From the NCBI GenBank assembly GCA_903835255.1, contig CAILMI010000054.1, positions 1 to 64,000 on the forward strand: DNA of 64,000 bases, read 5' to 3'. The notes beneath the pieces were generated by a model that was not told where the DNA came from, searched no databases, and was given only the letters and a program-made list of their open reading frames with translations. This document shows positions 63,938 to 64,000 of the stretch, in pieces (position 1 is the first letter of the stretch; the number at the start of each line of letters is the position of its first letter). Origin of the DNA: an uncultured Verrucomicrobia subdivision 3 bacterium. Lineage in GTDB: Bacteria > Verrucomicrobiota > Verrucomicrobiia > Limisphaerales > UBA11358. A program made the translations under genes and the position numbers.

Positions 63938-64000
63938 TCAATGCAATAGCCGTGGCCGCGGCGGGTGACGATGAATTCCGCCCCGAGCTTTTTGCGGATA
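63934..64000 (-). CDS. 3' end of an OmpR-family response regulator (partial)
   Basis: Only the last 21 codons are in the window, reading IRKKLGAEFIVTRRGHGYCIE and stop. This matches the winged-helix end of OmpR/PhoB regulators, where the hairpin usually reads I-x-T-V-R-G-x-G-Y-x-x. The stop overlaps the histidine-kinase start (ATGA), so the pair is a two-component operon. The receiver domain lies beyond the window end. Confidence 0.9.
   Translation of the reverse strand, partial: IRKKLGAEFIVTRRGHGYCIE

Overview
The window looks like a chromosomal segment of a GC-rich, Gram-negative bacterium, most likely a member of the Verrucomicrobiota or a close PVC relative. This is an inference from gene content: full-length pyruvate carboxylase, a GspF-H-I-J-K type II secretion block, GH95 and GH35 glycosidases with a PL1 pectate lyase, a SecA with a long C-terminal half, an MCE/Pqi lipid-transport operon, and many short dispersed intergenic repeats. 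No rRNA or other marker fixes the taxon. Genes are tightly packed, often with ATGA overlaps, and most are on the minus strand.

Layout. 1-1.3 kb: an AT-rich lipoprotein gene and a gene-poor stretch ending at the 3' end of a tRNA-Glu. 1.4-4.95 kb: a pqiA-pqiA-pqiB-pqiC operon. 5.1-12.2 kb: a three-gene surface-glycan operon made of a 1453-aa multi-domain glycosyltransferase, a sulfotransferase, and a sulfotransferase fused to a WbsX-like domain. 12.6-17.1 kb: tRNA-Met, a glycine-rich RRM protein, a TrhO-RluA fusion and a DEAD-box helicase, all linked to RNA. 17.2-21.3 kb: a 23-codon lysine-rich mini-gene with its own hairpin, a small conserved-looking protein and pyruvate carboxylase. 21.3-28.3 kb: a TauE-type permease, two J-domain genes, rsmE, accD, comF and an atypical protein kinase. 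28.3-33.8 kb: an M16 peptidase, a CII-like regulator, tRNA-Pro, a histone-deacetylase-fold enzyme, a 65-aa protein and a receiver-domain protein. 34.3-38.7 kb: a triple fusion (LMW phosphatase, RpiB, GlyA), a degenerate S41-like protein and purD. 38.9-43.3 kb: pectate lyase, GH35 beta-galactosidase and a GT2. 43.4-47.6 kb: the type II secretion block. 48.1-51.7 kb: an exported alpha/beta hydrolase and a GH95 fucosidase. 52.2-56 kb: Skp, PabC, PabB and a LOG-family enzyme. 57.2-64 kb: secA, a cold-shock protein, a HemW-like radical SAM protein, and a histidine kinase with the end of its response regulator.

The genes combine housekeeping functions with a carbohydrate-degrading lifestyle: pectate lyase, beta-galactosidase, fucosidase and the hydrolase all carry export signals, and Sec plus type II secretion components are encoded nearby. 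The pqi and sulfated-glycan operons point to cell-envelope building.

The most unusual items are the protein fusions, the 1453-aa glycosyltransferase with two copies of an unassigned domain, the lysine-rich 23-mer, and three families of dispersed repeats. One repeat family has MITE-like ends, one sits at stop codons, and one is partly tandem.
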